Assembly (NCBI GenBank): GCA_947247005.1
Contig: OX365944.1
Span: 25,085,501-25,149,500 of the forward strand
DNA from: Spisula solida
Taxonomy: Eukaryota; Mollusca; Bivalvia; Venerida; Mactridae
Length of the DNA stretch: 64,000 nt
Reading direction: 5' to 3'
The translations under genes were made by a program, and so were the position numbers. Of the stretch, positions 22,197 to 33,980 are shown piece after piece. Under the pieces are notes generated by a model, which made no database searches, was not told the origin of the DNA, and saw nothing but the letters and a program-made list of their open reading frames with translations. Numbering within the stretch: position 1 is the stretch's first letter; every line of letters begins with the position of its first letter.

Positions 22197-23400
22197 TAGT
22201 GGTGTTATCTTATTTTGGTGTACATAATAGTAATTATTTATTATAATATTATCATGATTAATATACAATGTAGTTAATGGTGTGAAATTTGAGTGACATG
22301 ATCTCGTTTTCAAATGTGAATTTGAGTGACAGGATCTCAGCTTTAAATATGAATTTGAGTGACAGGATCTTGGCTTTGTGCTCAAATTTTTTTTTCAATG
22401 TGTCTGTCTGAGCATTAATCATCAAGTGAAAATGTTATGCACCTAGTAATCGTTGTTGGAACTTTAAGTTTATTGTAATTGTTTTATAAGCATTAGAAAA
22501 AAGCTTTAAATCATAATTTTATAATTGTTTTATAATTTTATAATTGCACAAATAATGTCTCTCACATATCGTGGGGAGACTTATCGAGTCTGAATAGAAG
22601 TCTGTCTGGATGTCACAAAGTTTGTTCACACTTGTTCTTCTAAACTGTTGATCAGATTACAATGAAACTTCACATAAGTTCTTGGTACCAAGCACTAGTT
22701 GTGTATATTCTCAGGATTTTAAGCTGGAAAGGTGTACATGTTACAGTACATGTTAGTGTCAAAAACACTTCAAGGTTTATGTTGTAGTTAAACATGTTGA
22801 AATAAATTGTGCTTTACTGCATTCGTTCGTAGTGCTGCATTGCTAGTGAGTATTTTTAACGTATTGCTTTTAAAGACTGATAAATCTGCATTCGTGGAAA
22901 CAGTATTAGGTAGTCAAAGAGTTTGCCTTTTAATAAGCATTACAAAACAGCATTGATTGTTTTTAGAAAGGCTTTATATTAGTAGAATTGCTTTTATAGC
23001 ATTTATTACTTTAAAGGATTCTTTGTTTTGTTAGTACCTTTCATGCTAACAATTTGTATTTTTAAGTCTATGTTTAATTTTTCCTAGAACTTGACCAACA
23101 GCATATTTTATTAAAACTAAAACTATTTATTTTGCTTTTTAGTTTTTCAGTCAAGTGTATTGAATAATTTTAATTAAATTTTCATTTTAAAATGAGTACT
23201 AATCATTTTATAAATGATATTTTAAATTGATGTGATGTATTATTTACGCTAGCCCTGGTATGTTACTAAGTGTAACTAGACGTTGAACTGGGGTAATCAT
23301 TTACGAACATTATGAAATTGAATGTCATACTTACGGTAAGACTTATAACACATAAAATTAATTTAAATAAACAAGCATTTCTTTTTATTGTATTAAACTC
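22197..23400 (+). other. 3' UTR and polyadenylation region of SLC25A16
   Basis: AT-rich sequence after the TGA. Candidate polyadenylation hexamers AATAAA occur at 22801-22806 and 23366-23371. A 33-bp repeat is present three times at 22283-22380 (TTTGAGTGACAGGATCT at 22288, 22321 and 22354). Which poly(A) site is used cannot be told from the sequence. Confidence 0.45.
22283..22380. repeat. 33-bp tandem repeat, three copies, in the SLC25A16 3' UTR
   Basis: TTTGAGTGACAKGATCT recurs at 22288, 22321 and 22354 with flanking similarity. It starts 87 bp after the stop codon, so it is probably transcribed. Confidence 0.7.
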
Positions 23401-24988
23401 AATGAAATTTTGTCAGATTATTTGTCATCATCAGGGGCCTACCTAGAGACAGTTTTATGTGTAGGCCCAAGAGTACTTGGGAGATGTAGGGGGCATGTTC
23501 CCCCAGGGAAAAGTTTTTAATTGTGGATAGCCTGTGGTGCATTTTGGTGTATGAACTTGATCCTTCCAACTGTAACAAAAATGTTCTCAATTTTCACATG
23601 GGCTATGCTTGGCCAACTGATGTGTATGCCTAGTGGTAGTACACTACTGATTGGTCACTGCACATTTAACAAAATCGATACATTTGTAACAAAATGAGAT
23701 TTTAAAAAATATTTTGAAGTCTTAAGTCTGGTTTTCAGTCATAAAATGTTTTTGAATATGGCTCCTGTAAAACTGCTGTGTATTTAAAACATAGCCATGT
23801 TTCAAACATGCTTTGTCAAATGACATGTCTTAATTTTGCTGACTCATTGTATCTGTAAGATTCTTGTTTGAGTTCCATGATTTTAGTTTTGGTGTAAACA
23901 TGTTTTTTTTAAATTATTTGAAATTTATGAATTTTTCAATGTATTTGTTTCAACCTTTTAAAGTTGCCTCTGTTATTTGTTCATTTTCATTTTTGCTTCT
24001 GTTTGTAATTTTTATGATAATCATTTTGCATTGTGTGATATTTTATATGCATGTATCTTATGCTTTGATAAATAACGATTCTGTTCAAACTGTACAATTT
24101 TAGCTCTTCATTTTATTGCCTAATTATGCAGTATTTTAGCATTCATTCATTACTTGGTGCATTTTATCTATACTATCAACTGTTCAAACTTAGGGTGTGT
24201 GTATTTGGGTTTTACATTTGGTGCATTTGTTGTGACCACTTCTTGTCAAATAGTTTATGTCTCCTACAACTATACTTACTGACACTGGTGACACTGACAC
24301 TCGTCTGGTGACTTCAAAATGATCTTACTTTTCAGATGAAGCCCAGTTGATGTAGAAAGAGTTACCAAATTTTTCTTGTAGAATAAGATGATTTGTAAAT
24401 ATTGATGCTTATGATTTGAAGCAAATGAAAAGGACAAGGTTCACCAATGGCTTATTTGCCCTGTGGTTTTTCAAAAAAATAAAAATGCACATGTTCCTAT
24501 AAATCTGTTCTACAATTCTGATAACCTAACAGTGTATTTCTTGACAAAACTCGGGGCCAAAATAAGCCATTTGTGATCCTTGCACGTCCATTACAGTAAT
24601 ATGTTGTCTGATTTACCGTATTTGCCCAAATCTTGCATGCAGCTGGGTATTAGATGCTGGTAAAAAATGGGAGAAGTTACAAGGAAACAAAATTGGATGC
24701 AACAAATCATGCTAATAAGGCAAAATAATGGCTATTCCTGAATTATCTATTCAAGACCTGGGAAATATTCAAAGCTGTGTAAAGGACACATCCACATTTG
24801 GTTATGATTCAGGGTTGATAGTATGGACAATATTGGGATGAATACGGAACTCCCTTAATGTCAATTAAATCTGGTGATCCCTATTTTACTGTGATTGTTG
24901 ATTGAAAGTTTATTTTGGTTGAATGAGAACTAGAAAAAAAACTTTTTTTTATGAGATTAATCAACAATCCTTCGGCAATATTTCTTTT
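23401..24988. other. AT-rich intergenic stretch
   Basis: Mostly T-rich, low-complexity DNA. Short open frames here are composed largely of Phe, Leu and Ile and look like chance. Nothing else is recognised. Confidence 0.4.
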
Positions 24989-25294
24989 TATGTCCTGGTA
25001 TCTACTGATGCAGGAGGCATATAGTGATTTACCCGTAAGTCCGTTCGTCCGTCCATTCGTCCGAAAAATGTTTACCTAAACTTTCAAGTTGTTGAAACTC
25101 AAATACTTTGAAGTTCATCAAGGCATTGCTTTCAAACTTGGCATATTTGTTTACCATCATAAACAACTTGAATTGTTTAAGCCATTTAACGCTATCCAAC
25201 ATTTCATCAGAATTATGGCATCTGATTAACTTAGATAGTTTATATGGACAAGGCTTCCACCGGGGCATAAGCGTTTATTGAATGCAGTCTTGTT
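24989..25294. mobile_element. Pearl/HINE-type element, family 3, copy 2
   Basis: Starts TATGTCCTGGTATCTACTGA, contains a TCCGTCC-rich patch, and ends CGGGGCATAAGCGTTTATTG then CAGTCTTGTT. Same ends and orientation as 13575-13842. Confidence 0.75.
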
Positions 25295-25412
25295 ATTTTT
25301 AGGTCTACAGGAATGTTGCTGTTGGGGGGGGGAAATGAAATAAATGTAAGAGAGGCAAAAGAGCCATAGGTCACTCAACTGATATTGTGTAAGCAACCTA
25401 GGGCCCCAAAAT

Positions 25413-25921
25413 TAGGGGTGGGCCGATACATCGAAATATCGATGCATTGCGATTCCGAGTGTCCCGATAGTATGGATCGATAGTAAAAGTCTCGATCCAA
25501 TAACTATCGCCGATAGTGAGCTCAAATATCGATAGTTACGATAAATTCCTTTTCATAAATATAGTTTATTATTAATTTAAATCAACTGTCGTTCTCGTTA
25601 AAAAACTTATTTTAAATAGTCCCATGCATCAATACTGCAAACAATGCAGTATTTAGTTAAATTTTATTAATCTATTTCTATCCAATTAATTTTAAATCAT
25701 TTCAACAAATAGTAGATTAGTATGTTTTACAACAAAGTGATATCTTAAACAGTGCAAATTTGCATATACATGTTAATCTCTGGTTTCGAAATCTTGACAA
25801 TATTGAATAACTATTGCAATAGTATCGCAATAGTTTCCTGCAATACAATAGTATCGCAATAGTACTTTCAGCAATAGCAATAGTATTGCAATAGTCAAAA
25901 ATGGACTCGATAGTCACCCTA
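25413..25921. mobile_element. hAT-superfamily MITE with exact 8-bp target duplication
   Basis: The left end TAGGGGTGGGCCGATAC and right end TCGATAGTCACCCTA form short inverted repeats. Both are flanked by the identical octamer CCCAAAAT (25405-25412 and 25922-25929), the target-site length of hAT elements. The interior is rich in ATCGATAG, GCAATAG and complementary words, giving heavy foldback potential. No transposase. Confidence 0.85.
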
Positions 25922-25929
25922 CCCAAAAT

Positions 25930-26515
25930 GACTTCTTGCAATTTCCCTATTCCCTCCTCAACAGCAAAATTTTAAAAAAATCCTGAAAACTTAAAAATAA
26001 AAAAGACTGTGGCGTGAATGGGGACCAGTGTTTGTGAGTTGTTGATATTCTGCTAGGGAACTAGCCTCATTTTGATATTGTCACTTAAGTGTTAGTTACA
26101 TATTATAATTGAGACAATATACTCAGGATCTTAGATCAGGAGGGCTGTCCCAAAATTAGTATATATGTTGATGTACATTTTAAAATTATTCAGTTAGGCT
26201 CTTTTTAAAACTGATTTTATTGAGCTTTATTCTATTAATTTGACAATTTCACTTGTATGTATGGCTATTGACCTAACATATTATCCAAGATTGACAACCG
26301 GTATAAACTTGATCTAAACTGACTACTCCACCTCCCTATGAAGACATGACCATGGCCTATATCACAAAAAAAACCATAACATAACCTAAGTCATGGAATT
26401 AAAACCAAATTGTGCAGGTCACTGTCTAGAACTAGGTGAGTGGACTGGCTCAATATGTGATTCATTGTACAGTGTCTGTAACTCCAATATCATTGTTCAT
26501 TTGTTGCCCTGTTTA
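25930..26515. other. Intergenic, no feature seen
   Basis: AT-rich, no repeat or coding signal recognised. Confidence 0.35.
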
Positions 26516-26720
26516 GGGTCAGCCCACTATTTTGTAGACTGATTGTCAATATTATACTCTGTTTGGGTCAACCCACTACAAAAATGTATTTAGTATACTG
26601 ATTGTAAATATTTTCATATTTATGGGTCAGCCCACAAATTACTGTACTGATTGTAAATGGTAACCTAATTTTGGGTCAGCCCACACTTAAGTATATAGAT
26701 TGTAAATATTGCAATTTTAT
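26516..26720. repeat. Four-copy tandem repeat, unit 49-59 bp
   Basis: GGGTCAGCCCAC-type words start at 26516, 26565, 26624 and 26673, each followed by an AT-rich spacer and a TGATTGTAAATAT-like block. Confidence 0.7.
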
Positions 26721-26789
26721 TATTTATTACTTGTAGTTTATATTAGTGTTTAATGAAACAGGTGTTCCTTCATATTGCATAGATGTAAA

Positions 26790-26880
26790 TGTACAGTTGA
26801 ACCTACCTAAAACAACCGGTCAATGGATGCATTGTATATGTCCTTTTAAAACAGGTATTTTTACAACAGGAGCATTCAGT
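26790..26880. mobile_element. Possible pogo/Tigger-like element end
   Basis: TACAGTTGAACCTACCTAAAACAACCGG-type sequence resembles one end of a Tc1/mariner pogo-like element (TA then CAGT...AACCT). No matching right end was found. Confidence 0.3.
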
Positions 26881-26952
26881 TTAAAATGAAAAATGACTCT
26901 CTGGGTGTCCAGCAAATGAGTTAATTAACATGTTAACCCTTAACCCCATGAA

Positions 26953-27133
26953 CAGGGGTTCCATTTGATTCGGAAGTAGGGGTTTTGACCTTTGAAATTT
27001 CTAAAAAGCTACATTTTGACCCTCAAGATTTTGGTTTGAATGGTCATTTACTTTTAAAGTCATGGGTTTTTTGCTTATTAAATGGTAAAACTTTGTTAAA
27101 AGTATCAAAATGACTCTTCAGATTTAACCCCTG
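26953..27133. mobile_element. MITE with CAGGGGTT/AACCCCTG ends, copy 2
   Basis: The 8-bp inverted ends enclose an interior shared with 18121-18312. CATGAA flanks both sides (26946-26952 region and after 27133), a possible short target duplication. Confidence 0.65.
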
Positions 27134-27419
27134 CATGAATACACACTTTTACACATCAACCGTATCTCTATGTAACTTCAGTTAGGTCCTAACAGACTTG
27201 TAAAATCTTCTTGTGGTTTCATGTGACCTTGAAATCTACTTTAAAATTAATGACCTTGTCATTTGTTACACAATTAATGACCTTGACATTTATTGTAAAA
27301 ATTATGGTGTTTGTAACGTCTGTCTGTGATAGAGTATTGTGTTCAGTGCATAATCTAGATTCCATGTGATTCATTGGTGCAATTACAATGTTTTACTGTA
27401 TGTGTATGTATATATTTAA

Positions 27420-27625
27420 AGGTGCTGCCTGACATATTGTAAAAATAAAATTATCAAATATTCGCGTATTTTTGGTATACCCGGTAGTTGCCTGTATATC
27501 CCATAAACAAGCACACTGACATTTAAAATAACTTGCGAAACATTGGCACTTTGTAGATTTTCGGTATTTTTACATCCAAAATTCTAAGGTGTATTAATTT
27601 TAGCCCGATCTGTGAGTCAGCACCT
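27420..27625. mobile_element. 206-bp MITE with TTAA flanks, copy 1
   Basis: The ends AGGTGCTGCCTGACA and TGTGAGTCAGCACCT are inverted repeats, each directly flanked by TTAA (27416-27419 and 27626-27629). The interior includes TATATCCCATAAACAAGCAC, shared in inverse orientation with 33981-34519. TTAA is the piggyBac target, but the end sequence is not diagnostic. Confidence 0.7.
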
Positions 27626-28338
27626 TTAAGGCCAGCATAATTTCTAGATTATCATCCCTACCCACCGTCTATTTATAAGCCTTCCACAACATTTTATCTA
27701 ATAGTACTTTTACAGTTAAGATATTGTGACGGTGACGTTGCAGTTTATGTGTACACAAAAGATATAAACCATTGTCTGAACAGGTGTCTGCCGAAGCAAA
27801 TATAGTATGTTAGTTTAGCATTGAAATTACAGTTGTGTGTATAGTATAAGCCTTTATAATTGGTTTTACACCATTATAGTGGACACGACCGCTGCGTCAC
27901 TGGATTTTTACCCTGACAGGACTATATTAAAGCCACATTATCTCTCCTCAAAAAATTGCTATCATCCAGCAAATACAAGGAATTTTGATGTTTTTCACAA
28001 ATGATCAATATTTGACAACAGAATGTTACTATATCTGTCGAAATAGTATGCCAAAAATGTATGGAAGTCAAAATACTAATTTTGCAAGAGTTGCTTCCCT
28101 TAGGCTATAAATCAGACATTTATTGTTTACAAATAAATATTTTGTAAGCAAACCAACTAGAGGCTGTATTTCTTTTTCTTCCATCTTACAGTGTTTCCCC
28201 CTACGGGACTCAACTAAAGTACTTAAATATCCATCATTCTATGGATTGTTACCAAATTATTGCTTTTTGAAAATAGCTGTTTGGGGCTTAATGGGGATTT
28301 AAATCTACAGTTTGATATATGCAATCAAGTATCTTTTT

Positions 28339-28607
28339 ATGCCCCCTGCATCTACTAAAGGGGGCATAAAAAATGGGGATAAAAGTTTGGCAAAACTTTC
28401 AAGTTTTCGAAACTCAAATATTTTCAAAGTCCATCAAGATATTTCTTTCGTACCTTGTACACTTTTTAATCAATGACCCTTCAAAATAAGGCATGTGTAT
28501 GTTACCAAGACGGGGATTTCAACAGAATTATAAGCCCCTGATTGACTTAGTGATCTAGTTATTATGGTTCCATCGGGGCATAAGTATTTATTGAACACAG
28601 TCTTATT
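28339..28607. mobile_element. Pearl/HINE-type element, family 3, copy 3
   Basis: Begins TATGCCCCCTGCATCTACTA with a terminal hairpin (TATGCCCCCT...AGGGGGCATA) and ends CGGGGCATAAGTATTTATTG then CAGTCTTATT. Same family as 13575-13842 and 24989-25294. Confidence 0.75.
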
Positions 28608-28822
28608 TCCAGTATTGAATTCACAAATTTTGTATTTTGCTAGAGGAAAGGTTACTAAACTATTAGAAGGAGGAAAATCTATCATTTTGCAATATTGAAA
28701 CTAGTTATTAAGATTTTGGATGTTAATCTAGTCATTTTTTCATAACAACCTTAATAGTAAAATCCACTATCTTCCTTACTCATAATTTATACTATATTTT
28801 TCGTCTACGTCTAGTATGTAGT

Positions 28823-29120
28823 AATGCACCAGTCAATATTATGCCCTCCGAGGGGAGCGGCGTGCGATCCAGGGGTAATTAGACATTTTTAATTTGTTGA
28901 TATCTAAATTCCCACCCTGGAGACAATGCTTACTGTCTATATCCCCACCGAATAAAAGTATCACTGTTGTCTTACGCGGTCTTTCCCTGACCAAAGTCTA
29001 TTCCCAGTAATCTCGGAGTCGATAAGGTTGTCTATTCCCGCCTGTCGGAAATATTCGTCTGTCTAATTCCCCCTGTATTCCCGCCGCTCCCCTGGGCAGG
29101 CAGAATAATGACTGGGGCAT
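28823..29120. mobile_element. MITE with ATGCACCAGTCA ends, copy 1
   Basis: The left end ATGCACCAGTCAATATTATG is mirrored by AATAATGACTGGGGCAT at the right. The interior (TAAATTCCCACCCTGG, GTCTGTCTAATTCCCCCTGT) is shared with 32753-33070. Confidence 0.75.
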
Positions 29121-29211
29121 AAGTCCACTCTCAGGACCCATGGAAAATTTCTATAAATCAAAATCATCTCCCTCTATTATTCCATTTTATTTCAATTTCT
29201 ATTCATTGATT

Positions 29212-29477
29212 CAGGGGTGTCAATTTTCCAGATTTATCCGGAATTCCGGATTTGTCTATCCTTGAAGAGCTATGCTTTCTGACCAAAATAAAAGTTATTT
29301 GATGAAAATATCTCAATAAATGGCTAAGTTATTGTCAATTATATCTGCTCTGAAGGATTTTCTTCAATAAAAAGTTAGAAAACTGAGTTATATATGGTTG
29401 ACGGCCTCTAGTTTGTCAAAAATGGTCAGCCGCATATGATTTTCGGGATTTTTAATTTGGCTCTGTTGACACCCCTG
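29212..29477. mobile_element. hAT-like MITE with CAGGGGTGTCAA ends
   Basis: CAGGGGTGTCAA at the left is mirrored by TTGACACCCCTG at the right. The interior has ATCCGGAATTCCGGAT near the left end, comparable with AATCCGGAAATCTGG in 17880-18091. The flanks (TTGATT and TCGATT) suggest, but do not prove, a target duplication. Confidence 0.65.
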
Positions 29478-30078
29478 TCGATTCCAATTAATTTCCAATC
29501 CGACAAAATTACAACACTGAAATTACCTTTTTCCTAAAATCCATAATATTTTATGTTTTCGAATACTAGTAAACATGTATGTGATTAGACATTTTGGTAT
29601 TGTGATCATAAACCACTAAATGCATACGCGGACCAAAATCGGATTCACTCAAATAGTCCTTACAGAAACTTCTGTTTGCCTGGAAATGGTGATATGCCTT
29701 GACAAAATGGAACTAGACTCATCTTATTGAGTTTAAAGGTATTGTATACATGTAGTTGAATGAGTGAATGGGTTTCATCTTGAATATTTTGAGATTTTGG
29801 CATATTTGACAAAGCGAAAGTAGACTAGGGTAAAACCCACATTGGATCAGTCCGCGCGTCAGTAAAAATTTGTCGACCACCTTTGACGAACAAAATCTTT
29901 CTTATATTAAACATGACCCCCTGTTTTTTTGGTCTTATTTTGTAGCTGAAACATACTGCTTTTCAATGATATAGGTCTGTCAACTGGCCATAGACTTTAA
30001 CATGATATAATCTGGGGCTGACAATTGTCACTTTACATTGAGCTAAAGAACAATTTTATTTAGTGGTTTGTGACCTTG
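29478..30078. other. Intergenic, no feature seen
   Basis: AT-rich DNA without recognisable gene or repeat. Confidence 0.35.
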
Positions 30079-30781
30079 TCTAACCAGATTAAACTGAAAC
30101 TCCTTGCATTATTTGTTCAAGTCCGGAAATTTCCGAAGTTATATAAAGATATAGTTTAATACATTTATCGCTATATGTGGCTTTACTGAGTTGCTACTAG
30201 ATAACAAACTGTAATGGCTCAGTGGTTAAGTGTGTGGTGTGTAGACCACAAGGTATCGGGTTCGAGGCTTAGTCTGAACTAAATATATTTTTTATTTGAA
30301 CATTTTTATCTTTTTATGCAAGTATGCTATTTGTGAATTATAATCATCCCTATGTTCACATGTCCATTACACAATTCAGTCATACATTAAATTTATAATG
30401 ACCAAGTCGTTGAAGCCTTTTTCATGTACGTGAAATAAAACAATATGCAATTGAAAATATTACAAAAACCGAAAATAAAGACAAAATAATATAAGAACGT
30501 ATGGGGTATAGTTTTAAACATAAAACCCTTGATTCAAGGATGGAAAGTTGAATTAAAAATATTAATGACAAAAGCTTGCAGTAAGTTTCGAACCTGCGAC
30601 CACTGGCGTTAAATGCGCAAATGTTTCCATTGCGCTACAATTCATGCTTGATTTTTCTTTCGATTTTGTTACAAATGCAGAGATTACTGCAGATGTAGTA
30701 ATAAACATACAAATTGAAAACAGCCGAGTACAACCAGGGGTATACAGACTTTGATCAGAGTCTCAGTTTAATCTGGTCAGA
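30079..30781. mobile_element. Inverted-repeat element carrying two convergent tRNA-like segments
   Basis: TAACCAGATTAAACTGAAACT at the left (30079-30101) is mirrored by AGTCTCAGTTTAATCTGGTCA at 30759-30781. Inside, 30212-30280 (+) has an A-box-like TGGCTCAGTGG and a B-box-like GGTTCGAGGC. 30576-30647 (-) has TAGCGCAATGG and GGTTCGAAAC in the same order on the other strand. Both look like degenerate tRNA-derived heads pointing at each other. Neither folds well enough to call a tRNA gene. Confidence 0.4.
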
Positions 30782-31264
30782 CCATAAATCTATGTCATAG
30801 TGACTACACAACAAATTTGTGGTTGGATTATTTTTATTACAAATAAAATAAAATAACAATATGTCATGTACTCACTCATTCACTCACAATACATATATAA
30901 CCATACACCATCACTTCATCATACATTAACTGAATAAGACGAGTCACTACCTGTGACTTATCTAATTATGTAGTAGTATGGTCACATGACTACTAGTGTT
31001 AGTTTCACAAATATGAAGTCATAATTCAGTGTTTCGGTCCTTATAATATTATTGTTGTGTAAAAAAGTCCTTCTTGCACTTGGTTGATAGATTTATGTAA
31101 TGTTTGGTTTTAAAAAATCAGGAGTACTTCACCTACTAAAGTGTTGTCTTGAGGTTTAGTTTGTCAGCTATAATGGGAGCTGAGTTATAAATAGTGTTAA
31201 CAAGTATTAACATTGATGTCATAATGTTTCTCAAGAGTAGATTTATTGTAATCAAATGCTTTTT
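30782..31264. other. Intergenic, no feature seen
   Basis: AT-rich DNA without recognisable gene or repeat. Confidence 0.35.
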
Positions 31265-32651
31265 AGCTCACCTGTCACAAAGTGACAGAGTGAGCTTTTG
31301 TGATCACTCTTCGTCCGTCGTCCGTCTGTCCGTCCGTCCGTCCGTCCGTCCGTCGTCCGTCCGTCAACAATTGGCTTGTGTAGACACTAGAGGTCACAAT
31401 TTTAGCCTAATCCTTATGAAACTTGGTCACAATGATCATCTCAACAAAATCTAGGCCAAGTTCGATATTGGGTCATCTGGGGTCAAAAACTAGGTCACTA
31501 GGTCAAATTATAGAAAAACCTTGTGTAGTCACTAGAGGTCACAATTTTGACTTAATATTTATGAAACTTGGTCACAATGATCATCCTAACAAAATCTAGG
31601 TCAAGTTCGATGTTGGGTCATCCGGGGTAAAAAACTAGGTCACAAGGTCAAATCATAGAAAAACCTTGTGTAGTCACTAGAGGTCAAAATTTTGAATCAA
31701 TCTTTATGAAACTTGGTCACAATGATCATCTCAACAAAATCTAGGTCAAGTTCGATATTGGGTCATCCTGGGTCAAAAACTAGGTCACAAGGTCAAATCA
31801 TAGAAAAACCTTGTGTAGTCACTAGAGGTCACAATTTTGGCCTAATCTTTATGAAACTTGGTCACAATGTTCATCTCAACAAAATCTAGGTCAAGTTTGA
31901 TATTGGGTCATCCGGGGTCAAAAACTAGGTCACAAGGTCAAATCATAGAAAAACCTTGTGTAGTCACTAGAGGTCACAGTTTTAGCATAATCTTTACGAA
32001 ACTTGGTCACAATGATCAACACAACAAAATGTAGATCAAGTTCGATATTGGGTCATCTGGGGTCAAAAACTAGGTCACTAGGTCAAATTATAGAAAAACC
32101 TTGTGTAGTCACTAGAGGTCACAATTTTGACTTAATATTTATGAAACTTGGTCACAATGATCATCCTAACAAAATCTAGGTCAAGTTCGATGTTGGGTCA
32201 TCGGGGTCAAAAACTAGGTCACAAGGTCAAATCATAGAAAAACCTTGTGTAGTCACTAGAGGTCAAAATTTTGAATTAATCTTTATGAAACTTAGTCACA
32301 ATGATCATTTCGACAAAATCTAGGTCAAGTTCGATATTGGGTCATCCGGGGTCAAAAACTAGGTCACAAGGTCAAATCATAGAAAAACCTTGTGTAGTCA
32401 CTAGAGGTCACAATTTTGGCCTAATCTTTATGAAACTTGGTCACAATGTTCATCTCAACAAAATCTAGGTCAAGTTTGATATTGGGTCATACGGGGTCAA
32501 AAACTAGGTCACAAGGTCAAATAATAGAAAAACCTTGTGTAGTCACAATATTGGCCTAATCTGTATAAAACTTTGTCACAATGACCATCTCAACAAAATC
32601 TAGGTCAACTTCGACAGGTGAGCGACCTAGGGCCCTTTGGGCCCTCTTGTT
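31265..32651. mobile_element. Pearl/HINE-type element, family 1, full length
   Basis: Starts AGCTCACCTGTCACAAAGTG (5' palindrome), then a CCGT/CCGTC microsatellite (31318-31372), then about eight 145-bp tandem units. It ends GACAGGTGAGCGACC, a 3' hairpin AGGGCCCTTTGGGCCCT, and TCTTGTT. GCTCACCTGTC and GACAGGTGAGC are an exact 11-bp inverted repeat. The layout matches pearl elements of bivalves and Helentron-associated (HINE) elements. No protein is encoded. Confidence 0.9.
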
Positions 32652-32752
32652 ATAGCTTGTCAGAATATTTTATTTTCAAGATTTATTGAAAATGTCTCAA
32701 ACAGGTGTAAGAATTGTGACATATTCCTTGTAATGATTGCACTGTGAGTGTT

Positions 32753-33070
32753 ATGCACCAGTCATTATTTTGCCCGCCCGGACTTTTTCAATTTTTGATG
32801 TCTAAATCCCCACCCTGGTGACAATGGTCACTGTCTAAATTCCCACCGTGGGGCATAGTTTTTCATCCGGGTACTTTAATAAAAACACAAATAGAAGTAT
32901 CACTGTTGTATTTCGCAGTGTCGAAATTCTTGGAACAAAGTCTATTCCCTAGAACTTGGAGTCGATAAGGACGCAGGACGTCTAATTCCCGTCTGTTGGG
33001 AAGATTCGTCTGTCTAATTCCCCCTGTATCCCCACCACCCCCCAGGGGGGCATAATATTGACTAATGCAT
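32753..33070. mobile_element. MITE with ATGCACCAGTCA ends, copy 2
   Basis: Starts ATGCACCAGTCATTATTTTG and ends GGCATAATATTGACTAATGCAT-like. The interior matches 28823-29120 over most of its length, with an extra block near 32860-32890 in this copy. Confidence 0.75.
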
Positions 33071-33199
33071 TATTACATTGAAATTGTGATTTTGAAATTG
33101 TGAAATCATGGTGTTGAAATTTTGAAATTTTATGTTGAAATTGTGAATGTGTGATGTTTTAAATCCAGAATCGTGATACTACAAATTTATGAAAAGATC

Positions 33200-33263
33200 C
33201 ACAGGGTATTGACACATCTTATTTTTATATAAACATAAAAATTATTTGCGCCAATACCCTGTG
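33200..33263. repeat. Inverted repeat (12-bp arms)
   Basis: CACAGGGTATTG and CAATACCCTGTG are exact inverse complements 40 bp apart. The left arm follows GAAAAGATC and the right arm is followed by AAAAGATC, so a direct repeat overlaps them. Confidence 0.6.
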
Positions 33264-33980
33264 AAAAGATCATGAAATTGCAAGAAGATGCGGTTTTGAA
33301 ATCATTAAGTTGAATGTCACTACATGTATGCCTGTGTTTTGTTGTGAACACTATATCGTTGTCTAAGTCTTCCAGTTGTTATAAATGCATTTATCGTCCA
33401 TTTATTCAGGTCTGTCACTTGTATGCAAACAAAGAAATATCAAAACAAAGCATGTTAATTGTTTGAAACATTTTAATTGGATGAAAACAGCAGTAAAAAT
33501 CAGTACTTTATGCACCATGCAAAATACTCATATAAATAATATGTGTTAAATTTATAAATTTATAAGAGCAATTGCAATGTTAATATACACAATGTTATGT
33601 ACACAGGTGACTGACCTGATTAAACAAGCTAAATGTATAGTGTGGAGAGTACTCGTTTTTTATCTCAAAGCTTTAAGATTGTCAAATATTCATTATATAA
33701 ACGTGTATAATTTGATGTTCCATCTGTACCATAATATTGTTAATATTTATTGTTATGTTTAGTTGACAATAAAATTTCCTAGGATTCTGTTTATAAAATA
33801 CATGAATGTGTTTTTGTGTAAAATTTCCAAAATAGTGTGTGTGGCCATATATGCAGTTTGTACAATGAAATACATTAGTAAAATATGAATTATCTCCCTT
33901 GTAAGATGAAGTCTGAGGCAGACTAATTAGTACATTATGCATACAAGTACATTATGCATACATTGGTACTTGCTAGTTAA

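Noticed and set aside
23864..24311. Frames of 61-79 codons rich in Phe, Leu and Ile
   Set aside because: Expected by chance in T-rich DNA; no splice signals or homology.
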